Assembly (NCBI GenBank): GCA_028817895.1
Contig: JAPPOQ010000030.1
Location: forward strand, 62,001-126,000
From: Ahrensia sp.
GTDB lineage: Bacteria; Pseudomonadota; Alphaproteobacteria; Rhizobiales; Rhizobiaceae
Reading direction: 5' to 3'
Length of the DNA stretch: 64,000 bases
The notes below the pieces were generated by a model. It saw nothing but the letters and a program-made list of their open reading frames with translations, ran no database searches and was not told the origin of the DNA. Every line of letters begins with the position of its first letter. Position 1 is the stretch's first letter. The position numbers and the translations under genes were made by a program. Positions 9,353 to 18,989 of the stretch are shown here, piece by piece.

Positions 9353-10663
9353 ATGTCGACCCAGTTGGCCACGGGGCATCATGCGGCTGCCAATTCGGCA
9401 GCCTCCCCCCTTTTTGCCGTCACGTCGCAACAGATGGGCCGCTGGGTTGTGGCTTTTTGCGCCTTTTTGGGCGCCTTCGTCATTCGCGAACCGGCGCCGT
9501 ATGAACTGGTGCTGCTGGCCGTCATGGCCGGGTTCATGCTGTTTGGCATGCGCCTTTCCGCTTTGGCTGTCACGCTCGCGCTGATCTTCGTCGTGTTCAA
9601 TTTCGGCGGTTTGCTGTCGATGTTCACCATGGCTGACTACAAGGGCATTCCGCTCTATCTTGCCGTGTCTCTGTTTCTTGGTCTGACCTCGGTTTTCTGG
9701 TGCGCCGCGATTGAGTCGGACATGGCGCGACTGCGCTCGCTGATGCGCGGCTATGTGATCGGCGCAGTGATCACATCGCTCATTGGCATTGGCGGTTATT
9801 TCGGCGCATTCCCGGGTGCCGAAATGTTCACACGCCATGGTCGCGCGGCCGGAGCGTTTCAGGATCCAAATGTGTTCGGCCCCTTTTTGATCCTGCCCTG
9901 CCTGTATCTGCTATACGGGCTGATCTATCGCAGCCCGTCACTGGCCCCTTTGCGCGCTGGCCTGCTGGCAATCCTGCTGTTTGGGCTTTTCCTGTCCTTC
10001 TCACGCGGCGCGTGGGGTGCGCTCGTCGTTAGCGGCGCGATCTTCTACCTCCTGCTGTTTGCAACCGAAACATCACAGGCCAAGCGCGCTCAGCTTCTCA
10101 TGTTGGCCGGCACCGGGTTGGTGGCGCTGGTCGTGGCGCTCATCATCGCGCTGCAATTCGATGCCGTTTCCCAGATGTTCGAGCAGCGTGCACGGGTCGT
10201 GCAGGAATATGACGGCGCGCGGCTTGGCCGCTTTGCCCGGCACGCGATTGGCTTTCAGTGGGCGCTGGAAAACCCGCTTGGCATAGGCCCGCTCGAATTC
10301 GGCCTGATCCTTGGCGAAGACACGCACAATATCTGGGTGAAATCGCTGATGGCTTATGGCTGGATCGGCTTTGCAAGCTGGTTGGCGCTCACCATCATCA
10401 CGGTGGTCGGTGGTGCACGCCTACTTGGTCGCGAGCGCGCCTGGCAGCCTTATCTGATGTGCGCTTGGGCAGTGTTTATCGCCCATATCCTGCTCGCCTG
10501 GCTGATCGATATCGACCACTGGCGCCATGCTTACATGATCATCGGTATCATCTGGGGCTGCATGGCACTGGAAATCCGGCACGGCCAAAAGGCAAAGATG
10601 GCAGGGGCAGCAGGATTTGAACCCGCGACCTACGGTTTTGGAGACCGTCGCTCTACCAACTGA
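9353..10663 (+). CDS. O-antigen ligase/polymerase-like membrane protein (Wzy_C)
   Basis: About 436 residues with 10-12 hydrophobic helices. The Wzy_C/O-antigen ligase region contains GRAAGAFQDPNVFGPFLIL and LLFGLFLSFSRGAWGALVV, followed by a periplasmic loop and ENPLGIGPLEFG...EDTHNIWVKSL, typical of this family. In this locus it probably polymerises EPS repeat units, although ligase activity is equally possible from sequence. ATG 9353 is chosen over TTG 9338. The frame ends at 10663, inside the tRNA-Trp gene of the opposite strand, so the last 20 or so residues (AGAAGFEPATYGFGDRRSTN) are antisense tRNA. Confidence 0.87.
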   Translation: MSTQLATGHHAAANSAASPLFAVTSQQMGRWVVAFCAFLGAFVIREPAPYELVLLAVMAGFMLFGMRLSALAVTLALIFVVFNFGGLLSMFTMADYKGIPLYLAVSLFLGLTSVFWCAAIESDMARLRSLMRGYVIGAVITSLIGIGGYFGAFPGAEMFTRHGRAAGAFQDPNVFGPFLILPCLYLLYGLIYRSPSLAPLRAGLLAILLFGLFLSFSRGAWGALVVSGAIFYLLLFATETSQAKRAQLLMLAGTGLVALVVALIIALQFDAVSQMFEQRARVVQEYDGARLGRFARHAIGFQWALENPLGIGPLEFGLILGEDTHNIWVKSLMAYGWIGFASWLALTIITVVGGARLLGRERAWQPYLMCAWAVFIAHILLAWLIDIDHWRHAYMIIGIIWGCMALEIRHGQKAKMAGAAGFEPATYGFGDRRSTN

Positions 10664-10674
10664 GCTATACCCCT
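10599..10674 (-). tRNA. tRNA-Trp (anticodon CCA)
   Basis: On the minus strand the sequence opens AGGGGTATAGCTCAGTTGG, has the anticodon loop CTCCAAA with anticodon CCA, a T-arm GGTTCAAATCC and acceptor strand TGCCCCT, then G and an encoded CCA. The seven acceptor pairs match AGGGGTA with TGCCCCT, including one T-G wobble. The gene is 76 nt including CCA. It overlaps the 3' end of the ligase-like CDS on the plus strand. Confidence 0.97.
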
Positions 10675-10756
10675 GCAGGCTGGCGCTTGCTATTGCCAGC
10701 AGCGCGGCACGGTGTAGTTTGAAACGCGATGATGTTCAAGCAGTGAATGCAGTGCC

Positions 10757-12409
10757 ATGCGTGAGAAAGCCGATGCCCTGATCGTCGGAGCAGGCCTTGC
10801 CGGACTGGTGGCGGCCTGCGAATTGGCGGCACGCGGCAAGAGTGTGATCATCGTTGACCAGGAAGGCGAGCAGAACCTTGGTGGCCAGGCGCATTGGTCG
10901 TTGGGCGGCCTGTTCATGATCGACACGCCCGAACAGCGGCGCATGCGCATCAAAGACAGCCGTGAACTGGCAATGTCAGACTGGATGGGCGCCGCGCAAT
11001 TTCATCGCGAAGAAGACGAGATGCCGCGTCGCTGGGCGGAGCGCTATATCGACTTTGCGGCTGGCGACATGCGCAACTGGTTGCATGATATGGGCATGCG
11101 GTGGTTTCCCGCGGTTGGCTGGGCCGAACGCGGCGGTTCCTTCGCCGATGGACACGGCAATTCCGTTCCGCGCTTTCACCTGACATGGGGCACCGGCCCC
11201 GGCGTGCTGGAGCCGTTCATCGCCAAAGCGCGCGACTATGAAAAACAGGGGCTTGTCGAGTTCCGCTTCCGCCACCGCGTTACAAGCATCAAGACGGATG
11301 GCGGGACCGTGACCGGTGTGACCGGCGAAGTTCTGGTAAACGACCCGGTGGAACAGGGTGGTGCGAGCAGCCGCGAGGTGACGGGCGAGTTTAACCTTAC
11401 CGCCGATGCCGTGGCGGTGACGTCCGGCGGGATTGGCGGCAATCACGATCTCGTTCGCAAGGTGTGGCCGCGTGACCGCCTTGGGGAACCGCCGAAAGAG
11501 ATGATTTGCGGCGTGCCGGAACATGTTGACGGGTTGATGCTCGACATCACGAAACAGGCGGGTGGTGCGCTCATAAACACCGACCGCATGTGGCACTATG
11601 TCGAGGGCGTCAAAAACTGGAACTCGATCTGGCCGAAACATGCGATCCGCATTCTGCCCGGCCCCTCCTCCATGTGGTTTGACGCGGAAGGAAACCGGTT
11701 CAAACCACCCTGCCTGCCGGGCTTCGACACACTGACAACGCTGAAAGAAATTTTGAGCACGGGTTATGAATATTCCTGGTTCGTGCTGACGCAGAAGATC
11801 ATTGAGAAGGAATTTGCCCTTTCCGGATCCGAGCAGAACCCGGATTTCACCTCAAAGAGCTGGATCGAAGTGTTGAAATCGCGCGTCGCAAGCGGCGCCA
11901 CTGCACCTGTCGAAGCCTTCAAGGAGAAGGGTGAGGATTTCGTCGTCGCCAATACATTGGAAGATCTTGTGGCCGGAATGAACCAACGTGGCGGCAATCT
12001 AATCGACCTTGAGAAACTGCGTGCGCAGATCGAAGCGCGTGATTTGCAGATGGACAACCCCTTCACCAAGGACGCGCAGATCATGGCAATCCGTACGGCG
12101 CGGAATTATCTGGGTGACAAGCTCGTGCGCACCGCAAAGCCGCACAAGATTCTGGACCCGGCAAACGGGCCGCTCATCGCGGTCAAACTCAACATCATGA
12201 CGCGCAAGAGCCTGGGCGGCATCCACACGGACATGAACGGTCAGGTGCTCAATGAAGCGGGCGACACGGTTGCGGGTCTCTATTCCGCCGGGGAAGCCTG
12301 CGGTTTCGGTGGCGGTGGCTATCACGGCTACAACGCGCTGGAAGGCACCTTCCTGGGCGGCTGCATATTCAGCGGGCGAACGATTGGCCGCACGATGCTT
12401 TCGGCCTGA
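10757..12409 (+). CDS. FAD-binding dehydrogenase (fumarate reductase/ketosteroid dehydrogenase superfamily)
   Basis: A 550-residue flavoprotein. The N-terminal dinucleotide fold is clear (ADALIVGAGLAGLVAACELA, with the acidic end IIVDQE), followed by NLGGQAHWSLGG. The C-terminal FAD contact is TVAGLYSAGEACGFGGGGYH. The family resembles PRK12834-type FAD-binding dehydrogenases, which act on unknown, possibly steroid-like or 2-enoate substrates. No heme or signal sequence is present. panE begins 2 bp after the stop, so the two are almost certainly co-transcribed. Confidence 0.87.
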   Translation: MREKADALIVGAGLAGLVAACELAARGKSVIIVDQEGEQNLGGQAHWSLGGLFMIDTPEQRRMRIKDSRELAMSDWMGAAQFHREEDEMPRRWAERYIDFAAGDMRNWLHDMGMRWFPAVGWAERGGSFADGHGNSVPRFHLTWGTGPGVLEPFIAKARDYEKQGLVEFRFRHRVTSIKTDGGTVTGVTGEVLVNDPVEQGGASSREVTGEFNLTADAVAVTSGGIGGNHDLVRKVWPRDRLGEPPKEMICGVPEHVDGLMLDITKQAGGALINTDRMWHYVEGVKNWNSIWPKHAIRILPGPSSMWFDAEGNRFKPPCLPGFDTLTTLKEILSTGYEYSWFVLTQKIIEKEFALSGSEQNPDFTSKSWIEVLKSRVASGATAPVEAFKEKGEDFVVANTLEDLVAGMNQRGGNLIDLEKLRAQIEARDLQMDNPFTKDAQIMAIRTARNYLGDKLVRTAKPHKILDPANGPLIAVKLNIMTRKSLGGIHTDMNGQVLNEAGDTVAGLYSAGEACGFGGGGYHGYNALEGTFLGGCIFSGRTIGRTMLSA

Positions 12410-12411
12410 CC

Positions 12412-13401
12412 ATGCGCGTTGCCATTGCCGGGGCCGGATCCATCGGCTGCTATGTCGGTGGCATATTGCAAACTGCAGGTGTTGACGTCACCTTCATCGG
12501 TCGTCCCTCCATGGCACAGCGCTTTGCCCGTGATGGTCTTCATCTTCAAACGCTTGAGGGAGTACGTCGCGATATCGATGCTGGCGATTTGAACTTCGCC
12601 ACCGACCCGGCGATGGCAAAGGACGCAAGTCATGTTCTGGTCTGCGTGAAAAGCATGGCGACGGCCGACATCGCCAAGGAGCTTCGCCCGCATCTCTCCT
12701 CTGAAGCCGTGCTGGTTAGTCTGCAAAACGGGCTGGACAATGCTACGACCTTGCAAGCCGCCCTGCCCGACCATCGCTGCCTGGCCGGAATGGTGGCCTT
12801 CAACGTGGTTCAACAGTCGGGAAATCGATTTGCGGCAACCACTGAAGGCGGCATCTATGTCGAACGTGACGCGTCTTTGAACCCGATTTCAGACGCTCTC
12901 AATCGTGCCGGAATAGACTGCACACAGCATGATGCCATGAACGCGGTTCAGTGGAGCAAATTGCTGCTCAATTTGAACAATGCGCTCAATGCTTTGTCCG
13001 GGGATCCTCTGGCGGCGCAATTGCGGAACCGCGGCTGGCGTCGTCTGCTTGCCGCCTGCGTGAGCGAGGGGCTTTCCGTTGCAAAGGCCAAGGGCATTGC
13101 CCCGGTGAAGATCGGTAAGGTGAAACCCGGCATCATTCCCTTCGTTTTGCGGCTTCCCGACTTTCTGTTTGAACGCGTTGCCGCGCAGATGCTGAAGGTC
13201 GATCCCGCCGCCCGATCTTCCATGGCTGATGATCTGGCCTTGGGCCGTGCTCCTGAGATTGATTATCTTAACGGCGCCATTGTGCGCCATGGACGCGAGC
13301 TTGGCGTTGTAACTCCAGTCAATCAGCGCGTTTGCGAGGCCGTCAAACATCGCTTTGAGAAACCCGATGGCCCGGCGATCGATCCCAATACGCTTTTGTG
13401 A
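12412..13401 (+). CDS. panE: 2-dehydropantoate 2-reductase family protein
   Basis: A 329-residue NADPH-dependent reductase of the ApbA/PanE family, reducing ketopantoate to pantoate in pantothenate and CoA synthesis, or a related 2-keto acid. The Rossmann motif MRVAIAGAGSIGCYVGGIL opens the protein. VCVKSMATADIAKELRPHL and VSLQNGLDN follow, and the C-terminal domain has VQWSKLLLNLNNALNALSG, holding the catalytic lysine. Several paralogues usually exist in this class, so true PanE activity is likely but not proven. It follows the FAD dehydrogenase by 2 bp. Confidence 0.85.
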   Translation: MRVAIAGAGSIGCYVGGILQTAGVDVTFIGRPSMAQRFARDGLHLQTLEGVRRDIDAGDLNFATDPAMAKDASHVLVCVKSMATADIAKELRPHLSSEAVLVSLQNGLDNATTLQAALPDHRCLAGMVAFNVVQQSGNRFAATTEGGIYVERDASLNPISDALNRAGIDCTQHDAMNAVQWSKLLLNLNNALNALSGDPLAAQLRNRGWRRLLAACVSEGLSVAKAKGIAPVKIGKVKPGIIPFVLRLPDFLFERVAAQMLKVDPAARSSMADDLALGRAPEIDYLNGAIVRHGRELGVVTPVNQRVCEAVKHRFEKPDGPAIDPNTLL

Positions 13402-13486
13402 GGCAACTCTGGTCTCACTTGTGGGCACTGGCCAAGGCCACGCTTGCATCATACAACTTCACTTCCTGCAATGAGGATCAGCGCTC

Positions 13487-15049
13487 ATGACACTTATCGG
13501 GACACCCAAGGAAAGCGCAAAGGGCGAAAACCGCGTCGCCATGACGCCGCAATCGGCCAGGGATCTTCAAGCGCTCGGCTTTGAATGCATGATCCAGACG
13601 GGCGCGGGGAAGGCTGCGAATTTTTCCGACGCTGACTATCGCGAAGCCGGCGTCACGGTGGCGCGCTCCGCAGCAGAGCTTTGGAAACAGGCCGATGTGG
13701 TGGCGAAGGTGCGACCGCCCACGACTGCCGAGGCCAAAAAGGCGCGCAGCGGGCAAACGGTCATCAGCTTCGTCTATCCGAGCGATAACAAGAAGCTGCT
13801 CGAAACGGCCAAGACCGCCAACAGCACGCTGATCGCCATGGACATGGTGCCGCGCATATCTCGAGCGCAAAAAATGGACGCGCTCTCCTCCATGGCGAAC
13901 ATCGCCGGCTATCGCGCGGTGATCGAGGCAGGCAACAATTTTGGGCGTTTCTTCACCGGGCAGGTCACGGCGGCGGGCAAGGTGCCGCCCGCAAAGGTGC
14001 TGGTCATCGGCGCGGGTGTCGCAGGCCTTGCAGCCATCGGCACAGCGCAATCTCTCGGTGCGATCGTGCGGGCCTTCGATGTGCGCCCGGAAGTTGCAGA
14101 ACAAATTGAATCCATGGGCGCCGAGTTCCTGTTTCTCGACTTTGAGGAATCCGGCTCCGGCGAAGGCGGCTATGCAGCGCCGTCCTCTCCCGAATTTCGG
14201 GCCAAGCAGTTGGACTTGTTCAGCGAACAGGCCCCGGACATTGACATCGTCATAACAACGGCGCTGATCCCCGGTCGCGACGCGCCGGTGCTTTGGACCA
14301 GGGACATGGTGGACGCCATGAAACGGGGTTCTGTGATCATCGATCTCGCAGCCGAGCGCGGCGGCAATTGCGAGTTGACCAAAAAGGACGAGAAAGTCGT
14401 GACACCCAGCGGGGTGACAATTATCGGCTACACCGATTTTCCAAGCCGTATGGCGACACAATCCTCCAATCTCTACGCGACCAATATTCGCCACATGATG
14501 GCCGACCTAACGCCGGAAAAGGACGGCGTGATCGTTCACGATATGGATGATGACGTGATCCGTGGTGCGACGGTCGCGCATGCTGGCGAGATCACCTATC
14601 CGCCGCCCAAGCCGAAAATCGAGGCGATCGCGAAGCCGCAACCCAAAAAGACTGAGCCGACACCAGAGGAAATCAAAACCCGCGAAATCGCCGCGCAGCG
14701 CGAGGCGGGCTTGCGCGAAATCGGCATGCTGGCCATTGGCGGCGTTATACTGCTGATCATCGGCATGTTCGCCCCTGTGAGTTTCATGCAGCATCTCATC
14801 GTATTCGCTCTGGCCTGTTTCGTTGGGTTCCAGGTGATCTGGAACGTGAGCCACGCGCTGCACACGCCACTCATGGCGGTCACCAATGCCATCTCGTCGA
14901 TCATCATCGTTGGCGCGCTGATGCAGATCGGCTCGGGATCATGGCTGGTCATGATCCTCGCGGCGCTTTCGGTGTTGATGGCGGGCATCAATATATTCGG
15001 CGGCTTCATGGTGACGCGGCGCATGCTCGCGATGTTCCAAAAGTCGTAA
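13487..15049 (+). CDS. pntA: Proton-translocating NAD(P) transhydrogenase subunit alpha
   Basis: A 520-residue protein. The N-terminal NAD(H)-binding domain resembles alanine dehydrogenase ([40 protein letters not shown]). A charged, proline-rich linker (about residues 365-405) leads to four C-terminal membrane helices. Many alphaproteobacteria carry this as two proteins, PntAA and PntAB; here they are fused as in E. coli. An SD (GAGGA) precedes the ATG. pntB follows after 16 bp. The complex uses proton-motive force to make NADPH. Confidence 0.96.
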   Translation: MTLIGTPKESAKGENRVAMTPQSARDLQALGFECMIQTGAGKAANFSDADYREAGVTVARSAAELWKQADVVAKVRPPTTAEAKKARSGQTVISFVYPSDNKKLLETAKTANSTLIAMDMVPRISRAQKMDALSSMANIAGYRAVIEAGNNFGRFFTGQVTAAGKVPPAKVLVIGAGVAGLAAIGTAQSLGAIVRAFDVRPEVAEQIESMGAEFLFLDFEESGSGEGGYAAPSSPEFRAKQLDLFSEQAPDIDIVITTALIPGRDAPVLWTRDMVDAMKRGSVIIDLAAERGGNCELTKKDEKVVTPSGVTIIGYTDFPSRMATQSSNLYATNIRHMMADLTPEKDGVIVHDMDDDVIRGATVAHAGEITYPPPKPKIEAIAKPQPKKTEPTPEEIKTREIAAQREAGLREIGMLAIGGVILLIIGMFAPVSFMQHLIVFALACFVGFQVIWNVSHALHTPLMAVTNAISSIIIVGALMQIGSGSWLVMILAALSVLMAGINIFGGFMVTRRMLAMFQKS

Positions 15050-15065
15050 AGAGGGGGCCGCGAAC

Positions 15066-16550
15066 ATGGAGTACGGATTTACCATCGCCGCCTATGTGGT
15101 GGCCGCTGTCCTCTTCATTCTCTCGCTTGGAGGTCTTTCCGATCAAGAAAGCGCCAAGCGCGCCGTCTGGTATGGAATTGTGGGGATGGCGCTTGCCGTC
15201 ATCGCCACATTGCTTGGGCCGGGGTCAGGGCTTTGGCTGCTTTCGCTGCTGCTGATCGCCATTGGAGGCGTTGTCGGCTGGCAACTCGCCCAGCGTGTGC
15301 AGATGACGCAGATGCCAGAACTTGTGGCTGCGATGCACAGTCTTGTGGGTTTGGCCGCCGTATTTGTCGGCTTCAATGCGCATGTTGAGATCGGTCGCGT
15401 TGCCGCCGCTTACAACGAGGCCAATTTGGCCTTTCCGCTGGCGGAAGCGGGAACGCCCGTCGCTGCGGTCATTTCGGACATATTCCGTGGTTTCGCTCTC
15501 GTTGTGGCGAAGAAAACCGGCGCCGAGATCACCATTTTGCGCGCCGAATTGTTCCTGGGGGTCTTTATTGGCGCCATCACGTTCACCGGTTCGGTGATCG
15601 CCTATGGCAAGCTTGCAGGCCGCGTGGACAGCGCTGTCAAGCAATTGCCCGGAGGCCATGCACTCAATGCCGGGGCGCTTGCGCTCAGCGTCGTGTGCTT
15701 GATCTGGTATATGGCAACCGGAGGGACCTTGCCGCTCGTTCTGATGGCGCTTGCCGCCCTGTTCGTCGGTTATCATCTCATCATGGGCATTGGGGGGGCA
15801 GACATGCCCGTCGTCGTCTCCATGCTGAACTCCTATTCCGGCTGGGCGGCTGCCGCGATTGGCTTCTCCCTTGGCAATGATTTGCTGATCGTGGTGGGAG
15901 CGCTGGTCGGCTCTTCGGGCGCGATCCTCTCCTACATCATGTGTAAGGCCATGAACCGGCAATTCATCTCGGTCATTCTTGGCGGTTTTGGCGGTGCCAG
16001 CGGCCCGGCGATGGACATTGAAGGCGAGATGGCCGCGACCAGTTCCGCCGCCGTCAGCGCCGCGCTGGAAGAGGCTGACAGCATCATCATCGTGCCGGGC
16101 TACGGCATGGCGGTGGCGCAGGCGCAAAGCTCCGTTTCCGAACTGACGCGCAAGCTGCGCGCGGCAGGCAAAACTGTGCGCTTCGGCATTCACCCTGTGG
16201 CGGGTCGACTGCCCGGCCATATGAATGTGCTGCTGGCAGAGGCCAAGGTGCCCTATGACTTTGTGTTGGAGATGGACGAAATCAATGATGATTTCCCCTC
16301 CACCGATGTTGTCATGGTCATCGGGTCCAACGACATCGTCAATCCGGCGGCGCAGGATGATCCGAACTCGCCCATCGCAGGAATGCCGGTGCTTGAGGTG
16401 TGGAAAGCCAAACAGGTCTTCGTCTTCAAACGCGGCCAGGGCACAGGCTATTCGGGGGTCGAGAACCCGCTTTTCTTCAAGGAAAACACGCGGATGTTTT
16501 ACGGCGATGCGAAATCTTCCGTCGACGAGCTTTTGAAATCCCTTCCCTGA
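15066..16550 (+). CDS. pntB: Proton-translocating NAD(P) transhydrogenase subunit beta
   Basis: A 494-residue partner of PntA. About nine membrane helices (to about residue 290) include the conserved [12 protein letters not shown] segment. The C-terminal NADP(H)-binding domain III has [36 protein letters not shown] and [20 protein letters not shown], the family signatures. Length matches E. coli PntB closely. pntA, pntB and nadK are in tandem, so NADP supply and reduction are encoded together. Confidence 0.97.
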   Translation: MEYGFTIAAYVVAAVLFILSLGGLSDQESAKRAVWYGIVGMALAVIATLLGPGSGLWLLSLLLIAIGGVVGWQLAQRVQMTQMPELVAAMHSLVGLAAVFVGFNAHVEIGRVAAAYNEANLAFPLAEAGTPVAAVISDIFRGFALVVAKKTGAEITILRAELFLGVFIGAITFTGSVIAYGKLAGRVDSAVKQLPGGHALNAGALALSVVCLIWYMATGGTLPLVLMALAALFVGYHLIMGIGGADMPVVVSMLNSYSGWAAAAIGFSLGNDLLIVVGALVGSSGAILSYIMCKAMNRQFISVILGGFGGASGPAMDIEGEMAATSSAAVSAALEEADSIIIVPGYGMAVAQAQSSVSELTRKLRAAGKTVRFGIHPVAGRLPGHMNVLLAEAKVPYDFVLEMDEINDDFPSTDVVMVIGSNDIVNPAAQDDPNSPIAGMPVLEVWKAKQVFVFKRGQGTGYSGVENPLFFKENTRMFYGDAKSSVDELLKSLP

Positions 16551-16560
16551 GTATGACGTC

Positions 16561-17328
16561 GTGAGTGAGCCGAAGATCGCCCTGCTGGCCAGCGCCTCCG
16601 ACGATGCGCAGGCCGCGCTGCGGGCACTCGAAGCACTCTACACCGCCGTCAGCCCGGAAGACGCCGACATCATCGTTGCCCTTGGGGGTGACGGCTTCAT
16701 GCTGCAAACGCAGCTGCGCTTCATGAATTCGGGCGTGCCCGTCTATGGCATGAACCAGGGCACGGTCGGTTTTTTGATGAATGAGTTTCGTGCTGAAGAC
16801 CTTCCGCAAAGGCTGGCGCGGGCCAAGAAGGCGACCATTCATCCGCTTCTCATGTCCGCCACCGATGCATTTGGCGAAACCCATGAAGAGATGGCGTTCA
16901 ACGAGGTGTCGCTGTTTCGCCAGTCGGCGCAGGCGGCGCGGCTCAAAATCGATGTGGACGGGTCGGAGCGGCTTGCCGATCTGGTTTGCGATGGGTTGAT
17001 GGTGGCAACGCCACAAGGCTCCACGGCCTATAATCTATCCGCACACGGGCCGATCCTGCCGCTGAAAGCACCGCTTCTCGCCATGACGCCGGTCAGCGCT
17101 TTTCGGCCCCGCAACTGGCGCGGCGCGCTTTTACCCAACAGCGCGAAGGTGCGCATTGCGGTGCTGGAACACGAGAAACGACCGGTCAACGCCGTCGCCG
17201 ACAATACGGAAATCAAATCCGCCGTCGAGGTGCATATTCGCGAAGACCGCCAATCCAGCGGGATTTTGCTATTCGACCCCGAACATGGCTGGGAAGAACG
17301 GATATTGGACGAGCAGTTCCGGTATTGA
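16561..17328 (+). CDS. nadK: NAD kinase
   Basis: A 255-residue ATP/polyphosphate-type NAD kinase making NADP+. GGDG at residues 42-45 (VALGGDGFMLQT) is the catalytic signature; NQGTVGFLMNEF and DGLMVATPQGSTAYNLSAHG are the second and third conserved blocks. The start is GTG, 10 bp after the pntB stop. Its place behind pntAB suggests co-expression of NADP+ synthesis with the transhydrogenase that reduces it. Confidence 0.95.
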   Translation: MSEPKIALLASASDDAQAALRALEALYTAVSPEDADIIVALGGDGFMLQTQLRFMNSGVPVYGMNQGTVGFLMNEFRAEDLPQRLARAKKATIHPLLMSATDAFGETHEEMAFNEVSLFRQSAQAARLKIDVDGSERLADLVCDGLMVATPQGSTAYNLSAHGPILPLKAPLLAMTPVSAFRPRNWRGALLPNSAKVRIAVLEHEKRPVNAVADNTEIKSAVEVHIREDRQSSGILLFDPEHGWEERILDEQFRY

Positions 17329-17342
17329 GGAGTTTTGGCCGT

Positions 17343-17627
17343 CTACTCCGCGGCCTCGAGCGGTGCGGTTGCGCCCGGTGCCGGACCACCAATCAGCAAG
17401 GCTTTGGCGCTGATATATTCGTCAATGCCGTGCCAGCCAACAGCATCGCCAAAGGGCAGAATTTCCCATTCCAAACGCTGTTCAGGCGTTGCTGCGCTCA
17501 GTCGTGGGTACCACCAAAGTGGTGCAACGATGCGGCGTCCATCGGCCATGAGGAAAATGAACTCATTGTCGCCAATCTCGACATCGGCGACCTGCAATGC
17601 CTGCTCATCGATTTCCAAAGAAGTCAT
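17343..17627 (-). CDS. DUF2442 domain protein (possible toxin-antitoxin partner)
   Basis: A 94-residue protein starting MTSLEIDEQALQVADVEIGD. It has the DUF2442 pattern of a short beta fold followed by IFLMADGRRIVAPLWWYPRL and PEQRLEWEILPFGDAVGWHG. The domain is commonly encoded next to DUF4160, as here, and the pair has been proposed to act like a toxin-antitoxin module; biochemical function is unknown to me. The frame extends upstream, but ATG 17627 overlaps the DUF4160 stop by 23 nt, which suits translational coupling. It faces nadK tail to tail. Confidence 0.8.
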   Translation of the reverse strand: MTSLEIDEQALQVADVEIGDNEFIFLMADGRRIVAPLWWYPRLSAATPEQRLEWEILPFGDAVGWHGIDEYISAKALLIGGPAPGATAPLEAAE

Positions 17628-17844
17628 ACCAGGCTTTCGTGAAATGGTCTTTTTCGCGCCCCTCCTTCTTGAGAATAGCATTGACTTCGTGATCCGCAAA
17701 TCCGGCATTCCGTGCCACAGTCAAATCAGAGAGCCAGACTTTGAGTTGTCTGGGGCCTTTCAAGACGTGAACATGCGGCGGTTCGCCCGGTTCTCTGGAG
17801 TAGAAAAGGAGCTTGTAGCGCCGCCAATTCAGCAGAGTAGGCAA
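17605..17844 (-). CDS. DUF4160 domain protein
   Basis: A 79-residue basic protein with the family signature: MPTLLNWRRYKLLFYSRE, then GEPPHVHVLKG (the conserved PPHVHV motif), WLSDLTVARNAGFADHEVN and a WYDFFGN ending. DUF4160 is typically the upstream partner of DUF2442. It ends 23 nt inside the DUF2442 start and begins 4 bp after the GIY-YIG stop, so the leftward genes from 18730 look like one transcript. Function is unproven; a toxin-antitoxin role is inferred from pairing and size. Confidence 0.82.
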   Translation of the reverse strand: MPTLLNWRRYKLLFYSREPGEPPHVHVLKGPRQLKVWLSDLTVARNAGFADHEVNAILKKEGREKDHFTKAWYDFFGNR

Positions 17845-17848
17845 GTCA

Positions 17849-18730
17849 CTAATTCCCGTTCAACGTGATGGCTCGTCGGCCAAGCTTGGTTTTCCAGCGC
17901 AGTTCAGCTGCGAGGCCTTCATCTTTGGCCGCGAGGCTGCCCAGCGTTTGGAGAATGCTGAACTGGAAATCCTTGCGATTGAGATCGCCATGCTCCAAAC
18001 GCTCCATCATCACCCTGTTGCCGCCGTGCCCCGTTGAGACATAGTTGCGCCAGCGTCCCCACAGGCCATCGGCCCCTGTAGCCGATCCCACGTACAGATC
18101 ACCGCTGGATTTGTTGGTTATGAGATACACGCCGCGTGTGGATCGCAAGGCCTCGACCCACCCTGCTGCATCGTTTTCAACCAGGCTCTGAAGCTCAGAA
18201 AAAGTGAGTATGAGATCATCAAAACCTGGGAACGGGCGGGAGAGACCTTTGGCTCGCAATTCCCGAACCGGAAATTGATCTCGTACCATTCCGCCTTTGA
18301 AAAGCCATCGGTGGTGAGCGCGCCCTTCGGGCCACTCTATCACAAGCCGGTCGATCAGTTCATCGGCTCGGTTATCTACACGTATGTCATGCCAGATGCC
18401 GTCGCTGCGCAGAAAGCCCATCGCTCGGGACTGCTCCGCAGTCGCGCTTTCATGGGTCCAAGGATAGTCGCCGACGACACGCCTCAGCCCGATGAAGCGA
18501 GCAAGCCTGCCACTCTCGGGAAGGAAAAACGCCACCAGATTGTGGCCAAGTTGCCGACTGGCCTGTACGGCCTGAAACAGATCGATCTCACCTGCGTGAT
18601 AGATGTCCTCATAGGTTCTGCCGTGATGTTCGATGCAGCGTCCGACATTTCCATGTCGGTATAACTTCAAGTCTTCAGCAATATCGATCCCGCAGTCTTT
18701 GAAGATGTGGGGCAGGCTAAACGTCTTCAT
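17849..18730 (-). CDS. GIY-YIG nuclease domain protein
   Basis: A 293-residue protein. Residues about 1-190 form a domain I do not recognise (it includes AFFLPESGRLARFIGLRRVVG). Residues about 195-285 are a GIY-YIG-type domain: RGVYLITNKSSGDLYVGSAT, then the arginine-containing LWGRWRNYVSTGHGGNR and a final ELRWKTKLGRRA holding the probable metal-binding glutamate. The signature reads GVY...YVG here. Such free proteins are usually annotated as GIY-YIG nuclease family proteins with unknown targets. It heads a leftward cluster with the DUF4160/DUF2442 pair. Confidence 0.82.
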   Translation of the reverse strand: MKTFSLPHIFKDCGIDIAEDLKLYRHGNVGRCIEHHGRTYEDIYHAGEIDLFQAVQASRQLGHNLVAFFLPESGRLARFIGLRRVVGDYPWTHESATAEQSRAMGFLRSDGIWHDIRVDNRADELIDRLVIEWPEGRAHHRWLFKGGMVRDQFPVRELRAKGLSRPFPGFDDLILTFSELQSLVENDAAGWVEALRSTRGVYLITNKSSGDLYVGSATGADGLWGRWRNYVSTGHGGNRVMMERLEHGDLNRKDFQFSILQTLGSLAAKDEGLAAELRWKTKLGRRAITLNGN

Positions 18731-18778
18731 CGAAGTCGGCGTTCAATAGGTGTCATGCGAGCTGAGACATCGCCCACC

Positions 18779-18988
18779 TTACTCAGCAGCCTCCACCCTC
18801 CGCTCCAGAACGGCTTCGACGCATTCACGCCATTCCTTGAATGCGGCTGGGTCTTGGGTTGAGCCATAGTCTAAACCGTGCGCATCCGCGAGCACTTGGC
18901 GTACTTCCATTGATGGCACACGTTCGAAATTCATCTCAAGATACCGGATCATCGCTTGAAATGCCTGCTCTTCTGTCATCGTTTTCAT
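18779..18988 (-). CDS. Probable immunity protein for the adjacent toxin-like gene
   Basis: A 69-residue acidic protein beginning MKTMTEEQAFQAMIRYLEMN. It contains DYGSTQDPAAFKEW, followed by CVEAVLERR. The pattern EEQA..AM..YLE...ER.....VL.D....DG/YG...DPA.F.EW is one I recall from small immunity proteins encoded downstream of polymorphic (CdiA/hemagglutinin-type) toxin tips; this is memory, not a search result. ATG 18988 lies 1 nt after the toxin-like stop and has a GGAGA SD inside that gene, so the two are translationally coupled. TTG 19000 is an alternative start. Confidence 0.6.
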   Translation of the reverse strand: MKTMTEEQAFQAMIRYLEMNFERVPSMEVRQVLADAHGLDYGSTQDPAAFKEWRECVEAVLERRVEAAE

Positions 18989-18989
18989 G

